Shown piece after piece: positions 1-10,200 of a stretch of 39,617 nt of DNA. Every line of letters starts with the position of its first letter. Positions within the stretch are counted from its first letter, which is position 1. The translations under genes and the position numbers were made by a program. The stretch is from Desulfovibrio sp. Huiquan2017 (GTDB taxonomy: Bacteria > Desulfobacterota > Desulfovibrionia > Desulfovibrionales > Desulfovibrionaceae), in the NCBI RefSeq assembly GCF_017351175.1, contig NZ_JAFMPN010000024.1:1-39617 (forward strand), read 5' to 3'. The notes under the pieces were generated by a model, which was not told the DNA's origin, did no database searches, and saw only the letters and a program-made list of their open reading frames with translations.

Positions 1-843
1 GCGAACCTGGGAGCCCAGAAGTGGACCAAGGTGACCAACAAGCATTTCCAGCGGGTGGCAGATGCCATGCGTGCGGACGGCGTGGGCGACGGCAGGATTG
101 CCGAAGTCTTCAGTGCCGCGCGCCATATCTGCCGTGCCTACGGGAACGACCACATCAGCAACAGCAACGCGGCCTTCGGGGTCAGACGCGGGTCCATCGC
201 CAATGCGACATCCCGTGCAGTGAGCCCGGAAGTCTTCCAAGACACCCTGACCCGCATGCGGAACGACACGTCGTATCCGCAGGCGGGTCGGGCGGCGGCG
301 CAGATCGAACTGATGTATGAGCTCGGGCTGCGTCGGGAAGAATCGGCCAAGCTGGACTTGCCCAACGATTGGAACCGGGAAAGCCATAGCCTCCTCGTGC
401 GGTATGGCACCAAAGGCGGCAGGCCCCGGACACTATATGACCTGTCCCCACAGCAGGAAGCGGCTCTTGAGCGAGCCGAAGAATACGTGTCGCCTTCCGA
501 CCGGAAGGGCATCAACAACCTCATGCCCGAGCATATGGGCGACGAATGGCTGCACCGCCTGGACTATGCGGCCAGAAAACACGGCCTGACTGGCAAGGAT
601 GCCGGGGGTACCCTGCACGGCCTTCGACACGAACGGTTCCACCAGATGTATCTGAACCACACTGGTTTCGAACCGCCGAACCGACACGAGAGCATTCAGG
701 CATTCCACGAAGCAGCCCAAGTAACGGCCGGGGACGACTGGCCCAGGCTCGACAACGAAGCGCGCGACAGCATGGAAGTTGCGGCAGGGCATTCACCCGG
801 TCGCCGGGACGTATCGAATGCCTATCTGGGTAGTTCCCGTTAG
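1..843 (+). CDS. Tyrosine recombinase / integrase-domain protein, 5' end cut by window
   Basis: The frame is open to the left edge, so the gene probably starts outside the window; a GTG at 31 is the first start codon inside it and would give 270 aa. Numbered from that GTG, the C-terminal half has the tyrosine recombinase catalytic set: R101 in GLRREE, K128 in RYGTKGG, H196-x-x-R199 in LHGLRH, H254 in AGHSPG and the nucleophile candidate Y265 in SNAYLG. Such enzymes cut and rejoin DNA through a 3'-phosphotyrosine link. It resembles integrase-domain proteins found inside mobile islands rather than the tRNA-adjacent integrase at 1256. A rho-independent terminator follows directly, so it ends a transcription unit separate from the excisionase/integrase pair. 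Family call is confident; its specific substrate is unknown. Confidence 0.75.
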   Translation, partial: ANLGAQKWTKVTNKHFQRVADAMRADGVGDGRIAEVFSAARHICRAYGNDHISNSNAAFGVRRGSIANATSRAVSPEVFQDTLTRMRNDTSYPQAGRAAAQIELMYELGLRREESAKLDLPNDWNRESHSLLVRYGTKGGRPRTLYDLSPQQEAALERAEEYVSPSDRKGINNLMPEHMGDEWLHRLDYAARKHGLTGKDAGGTLHGLRHERFHQMYLNHTGFEPPNRHESIQAFHEAAQVTAGDDWPRLDNEARDSMEVAAGHSPGRRDVSNAYLGSSR

Positions 844-848
844 AAGAA

Positions 849-882
849 GCCCCGCCATTTCCGGCGGGGTTTCATTTTTTTC
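849..882 (+). terminator. Rho-independent terminator after the partial recombinase
   Basis: Seven-bp GC stem CCCCGCC (851-857) with GGCGGGG (863-869), followed by a T-rich tract (TTTCATTTTTTTC). It lies six bases after the TAG stop of the upstream recombinase. Confidence 0.85.
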
Positions 883-933
883 TTCCGACCCCCTGTTTGC
901 AGTTTGACTTTTCTTATCCTGAGGGTGTCAGAC

Positions 934-971
934 TTGAGGGTTGGCTGAGTTCATAAATTTCAAACCCTCAA
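934..971. repeat. Inverted repeat in the leader of the excisionase/integrase pair
   Basis: TTGAGGGTT (934-942) is the reverse complement of AACCCTCAA (963-971), with a 20-base AT-rich loop. It lies in the 160-base gap between the terminator and the excisionase gene. It could be an operator, an mRNA stem or a recombinase arm site; position alone cannot separate these. Related AACCCT words recur in the hairpin beside the tRNA (2481-2510). Confidence 0.4.
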
Positions 972-1048
972 ACCGAAAGGGAGCTGAAAACGGGTACGCA
1001 TAAGCGGTAGGAGGCTTTACGTTCCAGCCCTACGGGGTAAAAAAAAAC

Positions 1049-1252
1049 ATGTCGGATTCATTGAACCTTTTCACCATCAAGGAAGTCGCAGGCGTCCTGC
1101 GTGTCCACCGGGCAACCGTCTCCCGCTTAATCACCGCTGGCGCGTTGCCCCATCTCGCGGTAGGATCCCGCAAGCTTGTCCTGAAAAAGGACCTGCTGGC
1201 GTTCATTGACAACCGAAGAAGCTTGGCGGCGAACAGTCCGAAGGGGGAATAG
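1049..1252 (+). CDS. Excisionase-like helix-turn-helix protein
   Basis: A 67-aa protein that is almost entirely one MerR/excisionase-type winged HTH (residues about 8-55: a KEVAGVLRVHRATVSRLI helix-turn-helix, then the GALPHLAVGSRKLV wing). Proteins of this class bind near attachment sites and set the direction of recombination, or act as small element regulators. The ATG at 1049 follows an A-rich stretch without a clear Shine-Dalgarno. The stop is three bases before the integrase start, so the two genes are almost certainly co-transcribed; this supports an Xis role by context. Direct function is inferred. Confidence 0.75.
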   Translation: MSDSLNLFTIKEVAGVLRVHRATVSRLITAGALPHLAVGSRKLVLKKDLLAFIDNRRSLAANSPKGE

Positions 1253-1255
1253 CAT

Positions 1256-2443
1256 ATGGCTACTGTCACCATCGCGACCCGTTCGCTGAAAAAAGGGAAA
1301 GCGTACGTCATCCACTACAAAGACCCGAATACGGGCAAAAAGGAATACCACAAGACGTACAGACGGAAAGACCTGGCTCAGGAAGAAGTCAACCGGGTAC
1401 GCACCCTGATTGATAGCGGCAGATTGCCGACCAAGGAAACCCGGCAGCCCAAGCAGCAAGCTCTGCCCACCTTTGGACAGGCTGCCCTGCTGTGCCAAGC
1501 CGAATGGGACCGGAAGCTGGGGGAAGGAAAGATATCCCAGGCGAGCCATGCCGGGTACGGCTACCTGCTGGCCCCCATCTTAAATGAATGGGCGCACACC
1601 CTGCTCCATGATCTCGACGAAGACACCATTCGGGACTACCGCATCGGCATCGCCGAAAAGACCAAGGCGAAGCTGGTGGCCAAGGGCGAAGAAGGCAAAA
1701 ATTGCAACGTGCTGGCAAATCGGCGCTTGTTCGTAATCAAGCAGGTGTTCGCCATGGCCGCGAAGCACGGCCTGGTCGAAAAGGACATTGCGCGAGACAT
1801 CCCTAACCTGTCTGAAAAAGCCAGTGAGCGAAAAAACGCCCAGAAGCCTTTCGAAATCGAGAAGCTGCTGGCGGCGGCCCGTCAGCGCAGGGCGAAGCAT
1901 TACCTTCCCTTGGCGATCTTGCTTGCGGTTGAGCACGGATGCAGCACACAAGAAGTCCTCAGTCTCAAGTGGGCCGATGTGGATCTTGCGGAAAACCACA
2001 TCACGTTCCACCGAACCAAAAACGGGGTGACCCGAACCCACAGGATCATGCCCCGTACCCATGAAGCTCTCGCGGCTCGGTTGGAGCACCTGACGCGGTA
2101 CCGGGAAAAACGCGCCGTGAGGGCCAAGGGGGACTTCGTGGTCGGCAACATGGACGGAACGCCATTCAAGTCGCTCAAGACGGCCTGGAAGGGACTGTGC
2201 ATCGACCACGATTTCGATGACCTTCACTTCCACGATCACCGCCACACCTATTGCACGAATATGCTGAAGGCAGGCTGCACGCTCAAGGAAACCAGCGTAA
2301 TGATCGGCCACAAGACCCTGCGTATGACGGACCGGTACAGCCACCTTGAAGGCGTGCTGGAAGACGGTCCTCAGGACCGTCTGGCACATCGGTATGCCGC
2401 GACTGGCACCGAAAGTAGTACGTCGGAAGCGGCGGACACATAA
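1256..2443 (+). CDS. Tyrosine recombinase (island integrase) with atypical first catalytic Arg
   Basis: A 395-aa phage-type integrase. The N-terminal part (about 1-60) looks like an arm-binding domain, 70-190 like the SAM-like core-binding domain, and 200-380 is the catalytic domain. Visible catalytic residues are K255 (TKNG), H326-x-x-R329 (FHDHRHTY), H352 (GHKTL) and Y361 (DRYSHL). The box I arginine, normally in a GLRxxE setting, is replaced: the sequence reads HGCSTQEVLSLKW, with S230 where Arg is expected. Its gene ends 77 bases from the 3' end of tRNA-Ala, the classical position for an integrase whose attachment site is the tRNA 3' end. It overlaps no other gene and sits directly after the excisionase-like gene. 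Integrase family membership is sure; activity is uncertain because of S230. Confidence 0.88.
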   Translation: MATVTIATRSLKKGKAYVIHYKDPNTGKKEYHKTYRRKDLAQEEVNRVRTLIDSGRLPTKETRQPKQQALPTFGQAALLCQAEWDRKLGEGKISQASHAGYGYLLAPILNEWAHTLLHDLDEDTIRDYRIGIAEKTKAKLVAKGEEGKNCNVLANRRLFVIKQVFAMAAKHGLVEKDIARDIPNLSEKASERKNAQKPFEIEKLLAAARQRRAKHYLPLAILLAVEHGCSTQEVLSLKWADVDLAENHITFHRTKNGVTRTHRIMPRTHEALAARLEHLTRYREKRAVRAKGDFVVGNMDGTPFKSLKTAWKGLCIDHDFDDLHFHDHRHTYCTNMLKAGCTLKETSVMIGHKTLRMTDRYSHLEGVLEDGPQDRLAHRYAATGTESSTSEAADT

Positions 2444-2474
2444 CGGACATATTCCTGAAATCCGCCATCAGGCA

Positions 2475-2510
2475 CGAAAAAAGGGTTCCAAGTATTTACT
2501 TGAAACCCTT
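2475..2510 (-). terminator. Rho-independent terminator of the tRNA-Ala gene
   Basis: Read on the minus strand, a 13-position stem (AAGGGTTTCAAGT / ACTTGGAACCCTT, one internal mismatch, 4-base loop) occupies 2510-2481 and is followed by TTTTTT. It begins ten bases beyond the tRNA 3' CCA. Because the integrase points toward the tRNA, this terminator sits on the island side of the likely attachment site. Confidence 0.8.
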
Positions 2511-2520
2511 AACTTTCTGA

Positions 2521-2596
<76 letters not shown>

Positions 2597-2680
2597 ACGC
2601 CGTTGGGAAGGACAACTTGTCCCAAGGGGGGCGGTGTTGTCAACAGGAAATGTGCTCGAATTTCACCGGGTCGGGGCATT

Positions 2681-3514
2681 CTATCGCGATGGTTGGAATT
2701 CGGCGCGGCGGATGGTACCGCCCTGGCGCTGGACCGTGCGGTAGTATCTGACTGCGGGCAGGCCAAAAGACATCGCGCAGACGATCTGCTGATCCGCCGG
2801 GATGCCGAGCCGAACGGCGAACTGCGGGAGGATGGCCGTGAGCATGGCCTTGGCGATGCCGTTCCAAACCGTACCCAAACCATGGCTGTTGGCCAGAAGT
2901 TCGAAATAGCTCATGGCGATGTGGCAATCGGCCATGGGCGAGAGCGCGTCCAAGGGAGCCGAAGCCACCAATAGGTGGGGGGCGTTGCGGAACAACACGT
3001 CCGAGCCGTCCTCACAGCCGCGCACATAGTCCTCCATTCGTTCCCAGCCCGCCGGAAAGCGGCCTTCGTGCAGCAGCTTCAGGGCCTCGGCGGTCAGCTC
3101 GACACGCAGCCGGTCCATCATGGCCGGATCGTCCACTACCGTCAGGATGGTCTGGCGACAGTTCACAGCCGTGGGCGCGTTGGAGACGACTTCGAGCAGA
3201 TGGCGGATCAGGGCCGGATCAACGCCTTCCTTCTTGTAGCGTCGCGTGGAGCGGCGCCCCATGAGCAGCGTCTCCAATTTCTCAGGCTCGGGGAACATCC
3301 CCTTCAGCGGCAGGCTGTCCTCCGGGATCTTGCCAAAGACGCTCAGGGCGCCGGGCTTGCAGACGGCCAGACAATGCTGACACTCGATACAGCGGGCTTC
3401 ATTCTCAGGCCGAACCACGGGCAGGCCGTCCATCTCGATGACACCCCAAAAACAATCCCGGGCGCACTCCCCGCAGCGGGTACACTTGTTCGCATCCACC
3501 GTAAAATTCAACAT
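2681..3514 (-). CDS. Nitroreductase family protein with N-terminal 2x[4Fe-4S] ferredoxin domain
   Basis: A 277-aa flavoprotein. Residues 1-55 form a bacterial-type ferredoxin with two CxxCxxCxxxC clusters (C11, C14, C17, C21 and C42, C45, C48, C52). Residues 80-277 are a nitroreductase fold with the RRSTRRY flavin-phosphate motif at about 87-93. Such fusions are common in strict anaerobes and are thought to pass electrons from ferredoxin-like clusters to FMN; the true substrate is unknown. The start was set at the ATG at 3514 because GGAGG lies just upstream; a longer reading from 3532 would place that GGAGG inside the gene. It is transcribed toward the tRNA and looks monocistronic. Family confident, substrate not. 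Confidence 0.9.
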   Translation of the reverse strand: MLNFTVDANKCTRCGECARDCFWGVIEMDGLPVVRPENEARCIECQHCLAVCKPGALSVFGKIPEDSLPLKGMFPEPEKLETLLMGRRSTRRYKKEGVDPALIRHLLEVVSNAPTAVNCRQTILTVVDDPAMMDRLRVELTAEALKLLHEGRFPAGWERMEDYVRGCEDGSDVLFRNAPHLLVASAPLDALSPMADCHIAMSYFELLANSHGLGTVWNGIAKAMLTAILPQFAVRLGIPADQQIVCAMSFGLPAVRYYRTVQRQGGTIRRAEFQPSR

Positions 3515-3532
3515 AGCCTTCCTCCATTTCAA

Positions 3533-4180
3533 CTGTTCCCCGCACTATAGCAGGTTTCCGGGGAAGCGGAAGCAGGCACTTTTCCGTGCGACGGTACCAC
3601 AAAGGTAGGAATCATGTATTCCCAAGGTGTTGCGGAGTGGAAACGGTCGGCGGGTCGATTGCTGGGAGACCCGGCCTTTCGTCATAAGGAGGAAAGGGAG
3701 ACGGGGAAGGGCAGCAATTCCCGAATCGTCCTCTTTCCCCATCCATTACTATAGAAGAGGTGAATCCACAAAACGCCCTTTCTCCACGGGATGTTTCCAA
3801 CTGCACAGCCACCCCGACACACGTTCCCGTCACCAAAGTATTCTAGCCCGAATATACTTTTTCCGTTTTACAGCCTTTTTTGCAAAACCAAACAAGTCCG
3901 AAAAATTCAGATACCCAAGTCAAAAATAGTAATAATTTTTATCTTCAGACTTTATACCAAATAATTCAGCGTACTAAATGTTAAATAGAGCTCACAGAAT
4001 ATGTGGAAAACAATCTTTGGTATCTATTATTATCAACTAGAGCCTGTTGAAAATTAAAAATCTTAGCGCATAATCTCCTAAAATAGTGGGCACAGATAAC
4101 CCTGTCAGCACGGACGGTCGAGACACTCCGCGCGGACTTATCCACATGCTAATATCTTGTTTTTACATATATTTTTACAA
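3533..4180. other. Long intergenic region, AT-rich toward the adhesin; one doubtful small ORF
   Basis: About 650 bases between the divergent nitroreductase and adhesin genes. The first 250 bases have ordinary composition and include a possible 46-codon plus-strand ORF (3614-3754) with AGGTAGGA ahead of its ATG; its product matches nothing I know and I do not call it a gene. From about 3840 the DNA becomes strongly AT-rich, unlike the coding DNA around it, as is common upstream of surface-adhesin genes. No riboswitch or RNA gene was recognised. Confidence 0.5.
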
Positions 4181-4209
4181 TTGACTAAAAACAGTCATAT
4201 CCCTATTCA
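4181..4209 (+). promoter_or_regulatory. Predicted sigma-70-type promoter of adhesin 1, with overlapping inverted repeat
   Basis: TTGACT (4181-4186), a 17-base spacer, then TATTCA (4204-4209), giving a leader of about 45 bases before the ATG at 4262. The -35 region overlaps TGACT-N6-AGTCA (4182-4197), an operator-like inverted repeat. Spacing and placement mirror the promoter predicted for adhesin 2. Confidence 0.55.
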
Positions 4210-4261
4210 ATAAGACGAATTGTCTATTCGAAACCGCCCCCTACTCACACAGGAGTTCAAC

Positions 4262-7200
4262 ATGGCCAACGACACGATATATCAGCTTGAAATTTCGCTT
4301 CCCGGGACCGGTAAGACGCAAACCTACCACCTGGAGCCAGGCACCCCCGTCAAATTCGACTTCGATCTGGCCAACGCCGTATTCACGGGCACGCACGGCG
4401 ACCTTGAAATCACCGTTGAAGGCGGCGGAACCGTTATCCTGGAAAATTACCAGGCGCTCGCCGACACCCACAGCCTGCCGCTGTTCGAGATGATCAACGG
4501 GGAGCAAGTGGCGGGCGACGTCTATCTCTTCGCCTTCGACGGCGTGAACCAGAACGGCGACGTCGAGACCGCTGCGGGCAACGCCAACGGCAGTTCCGGA
4601 GCGGGCCAGTACAATGACGACCCGGGCACGCTTCTGGGCGGTGTCGATGCCCTGGACGGCCAGGGCGACGCTTACGGCACCCACACCTTCGCCACGCTCG
4701 GCAGCCCCACGCTGGACAACCAGTCCCCGCGGGCCGTCGATGATTTCAACTCGACGACGGAAGAAGGCGACGGCGACCTGATCCCCGGCAAGACCATCGC
4801 GTTCGTCGAGGGCGAGGATTATGACGGCAATCCCGCCCACTATCTCACGGGTTGGGGCGAAGGCGAGATCGATCCCGACCACGTCACCTACCTGCCCCTG
4901 AACACGGGCGGCGGCCTGCTCATCTACAATCCCAACCCCGATCAGGTCGATACGACCATCACCGGCAACGTCATCGCCAACGACTCCGACGACGGCCCCA
5001 ACGAGGCGCTGCGGATAGCCTCCATCGACTACATCGGCACTCCTCACGGCGGCACCGTGGACGTCCCGGCCGAGACCGCCGTGACGGACGGCACCCAGAT
5101 TTACGGCCAATACGGCATCCTGACCATCAATGCCGACGGCAGCTATACATATACCTTGAATCAGGAATGGGCCGATTCGCTCAATGAGGGCGACGTCGCC
5201 ACCGAGACCTTTCACTATACCATCACCGACGACGAAGGGGCCGCGAGCAACACCGCCACGCTGACCATCAACGTCGTCGGCACCAACGACATGCCGGTGG
5301 CTCTGCCCGACACCAACATCCAGGCCGTCGAGCAAGGCGATTCCGCCGGCTACGATCTCGCCCGGCCGGGCGAAGACGTGGTGACGGGCCACGACTACAC
5401 CGCTTCCGTCAACGCTTTCGGCAACGTGCTGCTGGGTACGGTCACCAACGGCGAGGGGGAGACCATCAGTCAGGGCGACGCCGACTTCGACCCGGATTCA
5501 GGCGACTCCGTCACCGACGGCAGCGTCTTCGTCATCGGCGCCTACTCGAACGAGACCCACGCCTATGATTACGATCACGAACTGATCGACAGCGCCACGC
5601 CCGAGGGCTTTGCAAACGCCGCCTCCCATGACGCCAACGGCTTCACCGTGACCGGCGAGTTCGGCACCTTGCACGTCAATGCGGACGGCTCCTACTCTTA
5701 TATCCTGAACAACGAAAGCGAAGCCCTGGAGGCCCTCAACTACGACCATCCGGGCACCGAGACGTTCACCTACGCCATCATGGACGATTCCGGCGCGGTG
5801 AGCTACGCCACCATCACCTTCACGGTGAACGGCGCCAACGACGCCCCGGTGGCCGAGGTCGACTCGGCCAATATCATGGAGCAGGGCCTGACCTTCCTGG
5901 ACGGTAATTCGGTCACGGTGGCCGCCGCGGTAACCGGCAACGTCCTGCTCAACGACACCGACGTGGACAACGTCGATTTCGGCAATGCCGCCGACGGCCA
6001 CCCGGAGACCGGCACGACCGCCGAGGTCTTCGTCTCCACCGCCTCGACCGCCGGATACACCGACGTCCACGGCGACTATCACGAGACGGACTCCACCCCG
6101 GCGACAGTCTACAACAACGACGGCGATGTGACGGACTCCATCCAGATCACCGGCCATTACGGCACGCTGACCATTTACGAAAACGGCGAGTACTCCTACC
6201 AGCTGGACAACACCAATCCCGAAGTGCAGTCCCTGAACGCTGGGGATTCAGTGGTCGAATCCTTCGACTACACCGCGACCAACTCGTACGGGGACGGCGC
6301 AGAGAGCAATACCTCCCATCTGAACATCACCATCCACGGCAGCAACGACGCGCCCACGCTGGCCATCTCCCAGCCCACAAACGTGGTGACCTTCATCGAG
6401 GACGGCATCGACGGCAGCGGCAACCCAATCGGTTCCGGCGCGGTGCATATCCTGACTGCGGATCAGACCGTGGACATCTTCGACGTCGACACCCCGGCCA
6501 GTGAACTCTCCGTAACCCTCTCCGCAGGCGATTCCTGGGTCCAGGGCGACGTCCTGGGCGTCGACACCAGCGGGCCTTCCGTGTCTATGGGCGACTATGA
6601 CAGCAACTCCGCTACGACCATCTACTCCTACCAGAACGCGGCCGGCGACGTAATCGACATCATCGTGAATAACCACACGGGGACCGTGACGCTGGCCGGT
6701 CACGAGGGGAGCACGGATTCCCTGACCTATGACGATTTTGCGAACGCCCTGAAGACCATCACCTTCGGCGTCGACCCCAATGACGACACCCCGGAGGGCG
6801 CAGACCGGACCTTCTCCGTGGTGGTCAGCGACAACGAAGGCTCCCATACCGTCTACGACCCCAGCGACACCGCGACCGGCGACGAGTACTCCAGCACGAC
6901 CGGCACGGCCAGCACCGAGATAACCGTGCATGTCCAGCCGTCCAACGACGCGCCCCTGGCCGTTGACGACGGCGTCGAGCACCTCGACGACATGACCGTG
7001 ACCCTGAACGTGGGCAACCAGTTCAACGCTGACGGCATTACCATCGTCAATGCCGGAACCACAGATACTCCGACGATCAACGCGGAACACGGCCTCGGCA
7101 TCAAGACCGGCCCCGGTGACAACCCGGCCGTGGACACCACCCAGGGCGGCAAGGGCAGCGAGAAGATCACCTTCAAGTTCGACGATCCCCAGCACAGCGC

Positions 7201-10200
7201 AAGCATCACCCTGGGGGACTTCAATCACGCCAACGACCACTACAACGACGACAATGCGATCATCACCCTGCTCGACGCCGACGGCAACGTGGTCCGCACC
7301 TATGAAGTTGGCGGCGAGACCGACCCGACCATCCCCCTGGGAACCGAGGACGGCTCCACCTTCACTTATGTGGTGGTGGAACCGGCTGGCGGCACCGAGG
7401 ACGGCTTCTACGTGGCCTCCATTTCGGGCACGGTGGGCAACGAGAATACCGACGGCGCCATTGTCACGCCCGAAGACACCGACATCATCATCAGTGTCCT
7501 GGGCAACGACAGCGACCCGGACGGCGACACTCTGACCATCTCCGGGACCACCGACCCCGAACACGGCAGCGTTAGCGTGAACGCCGACGGCACGATCACC
7601 TACAAGCCCGAGGCCAACTACAACGGCGACGACCATTTCACTTATACCGTTTCCGACGGGCACGGCGGGACCGACACCGCCACGGTGTACGTCAACGTCA
7701 CCCCGGTGAACGATGCCCCCCTGGCGGTCAACGACGATGTGACCATCGACGAAGACCACAACGCCACCGGCAACGTCATACAGGGGCAGGAAGTCGTCAA
7801 TGGTGACGGCACCATCTCTTATGTGGGACAGGACACCGACCCGGACCACGACTGGCTGACCGTGACCAAGTTCACCGTCGACGGCCACGACTACGCCGCG
7901 GGCAAGACCGCGACCATCGACGGCGTGGGCACCCTGACCATGGACAAGCTGGGCAATTACACCTTCACTCCGGAAGCGGACTACAACGGGGACGTGCCCA
8001 AGGTCACCTACACCGTGGCCGACGACGACGGGGCCACCTCCCAGGCCGACCTGAACATCCATATCACCCCGGTGAACGACGCCCCGGTTGCCTACTCCAA
8101 CTCCGCGTCCATCACCGAAGCCTCGGGCAGCCATGAATTCAACGTCACCCTGAGCGCTGACGACCACCTGGAAAACGGGCAGTGGTCGGGCGACGACTTC
8201 ACGGTCACGGCGGGCACCGCCAGCCTCGACGGCGCCACGCACGCCCTTGCCTTCGAGCAGGGCGGCGACCTGAGCGCCGGATACGGCGGCGACCACCTGA
8301 CGATCAAGTCCGGCAGCGGCGACCATTCCGAGATCGACACGAACAACGGCAACAACAGCGGTTCCGAAGCCGTTTCCATCGACTTCGACAACCCCATGGA
8401 CACGGTCACCATCCACCTCTCCTCGTTGTACAACGCCGCATCACACAAGGACGGCTCCAACGGGACCTACTACACCGAAAAGGCCATGCTGGCCGTGTAC
8501 GACGCCAACGGCAACCTGATCGGCATGGTCGAGGCGCACGGCAGCAAGTCCGGCGACGTCTCGGTCACCCTGGACGCCGACAAGCTGGGCTCCACCATCG
8601 GTTCGGTGGTGCTCATGCCCATGGACGACGGGGCGGGCAACTCCGCCAACAACAGCGACTTCCAGATCGACAGCGTCAGCGGCACCACCGCCCATCAGGT
8701 GGGGGGCAGCGTGGACGGCAACGTGATCATCGACTCCGGCGAGCACGGCGCCCACGACCCGAGCGACGGCACGCCGATCGACCACGATCCGGACACCGGG
8801 GACACCCTGCACGTGACGCACATCGTCCACGGCAGCGAGACAGCGGACGGCGCGCCCGCCGGCGGGACCGCCCTGGCGGACGGCGACGACAGCACATCCG
8901 CAACCATCAAGGGCGATTACGGCACCCTGACCATCCACGAGGACGGTTCCTACACCTACTCCGAAGACACCAGCCTCACCGACAAGCTGGCTGACAAAGA
9001 GACCGGCCACGATGTCTTCACCTACACCGTGTCCGACGGACACGGCGGGACCGACACCGCAGAGTTGACCATCGACATCACCGGCACCAACGACGCGCCC
9101 ACCATCGACCTGGATGCGGGCACCGGCACGGTCACCTTTGTGACCGAGGAAGCCGCCTTCAACAATATCGTCGGCCTGTACACGGTAGACGGCAACGGCA
9201 ACCCCGTGATCCAGGAATTCCTCATCGACAACGTCAACGGCGGCCACCACCCGGGCGAGGTGCTCACCACCTACGAGGATGGCGCGGCCCCACACTACTT
9301 CCTGATCCCCGTCACGGGGGCCGCCATCACCGACACGAGCAACTACACCATCACCGGCGACAGCACCCATGGATACAAGATATCCTTCGAAGGCGACGAC
9401 GCCACCTACCCCATCCGCTTCGACAACGAGGCGATGAACGGCGGCGCGTTCGAAAACACCTTCAGGATATCCCAGGACGCCGACGGCTCCTGGCAGATCG
9501 CCATGGACGACCAGGCCAACCGTGTGGATGACGATGACTTCGACGACCCGATCCTGCAGCAGGATGACAACGGCACCGGCTACCTGAACACCTTTGTCGA
9601 GGACGGCGGCCCGGTACACATCGCGGGTGAGGTAAACATCTCCGACGTGGACTCCGACACGCTCAACCAGGTCGTCATCAAAATGGACAAGATCGACGGC
9701 TCTGACAGCCTCAGCCTGGACGGCCACGCGAACGGCACGTTTACCTTCACCGTGGGTGACGAAACCATCTCGGCGACCATCACCGATAACGGCTCCGCTA
9801 TCACCGTCACGCTGTCCGGCAGCGCATCGCCGGAGGCCTACGAGGACGCCATCGGCCATATCCTGTACAACAATGATTCGGACACTCCTGACACCAGCGA
9901 CCGGACCATCACGGTCCAGGTATGGGACGACCACAACGCGGCGAGCAACGTGGCCGAAACCACGCTCCACGTGGTCGCGGCCAACGACGCGCCCACGGCA
10001 GCGGACAACGTCGAAGCCATGGCCGAAAACGGCGGAACGCACTTCGACACTTCCGTGGAGCATGTTTCGAGCCAGGGAAGCAGCTGGAGCGGCGAAGAGT
10101 TCTCCATCCATGCAGGCAAGGCCCATGGAAGCGGCGAGGACCTGACGTTCAGCGAATCCGGCAACCTGGCAGCCAAGAACATCAGCTTCAACCACGGCGG

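Noticed and set aside
3614..3754. Possible 46-codon gene with a Shine-Dalgarno-like AGGTAGGA
   Set aside because: No recognisable family and no second line of evidence; kept only as a note in the intergenic entry.
3840..4261. c-di-GMP riboswitch upstream of either adhesin
   Set aside because: I looked for the GEMM-type conserved core in both AT-rich leaders (also 14215-14724) and did not see it.
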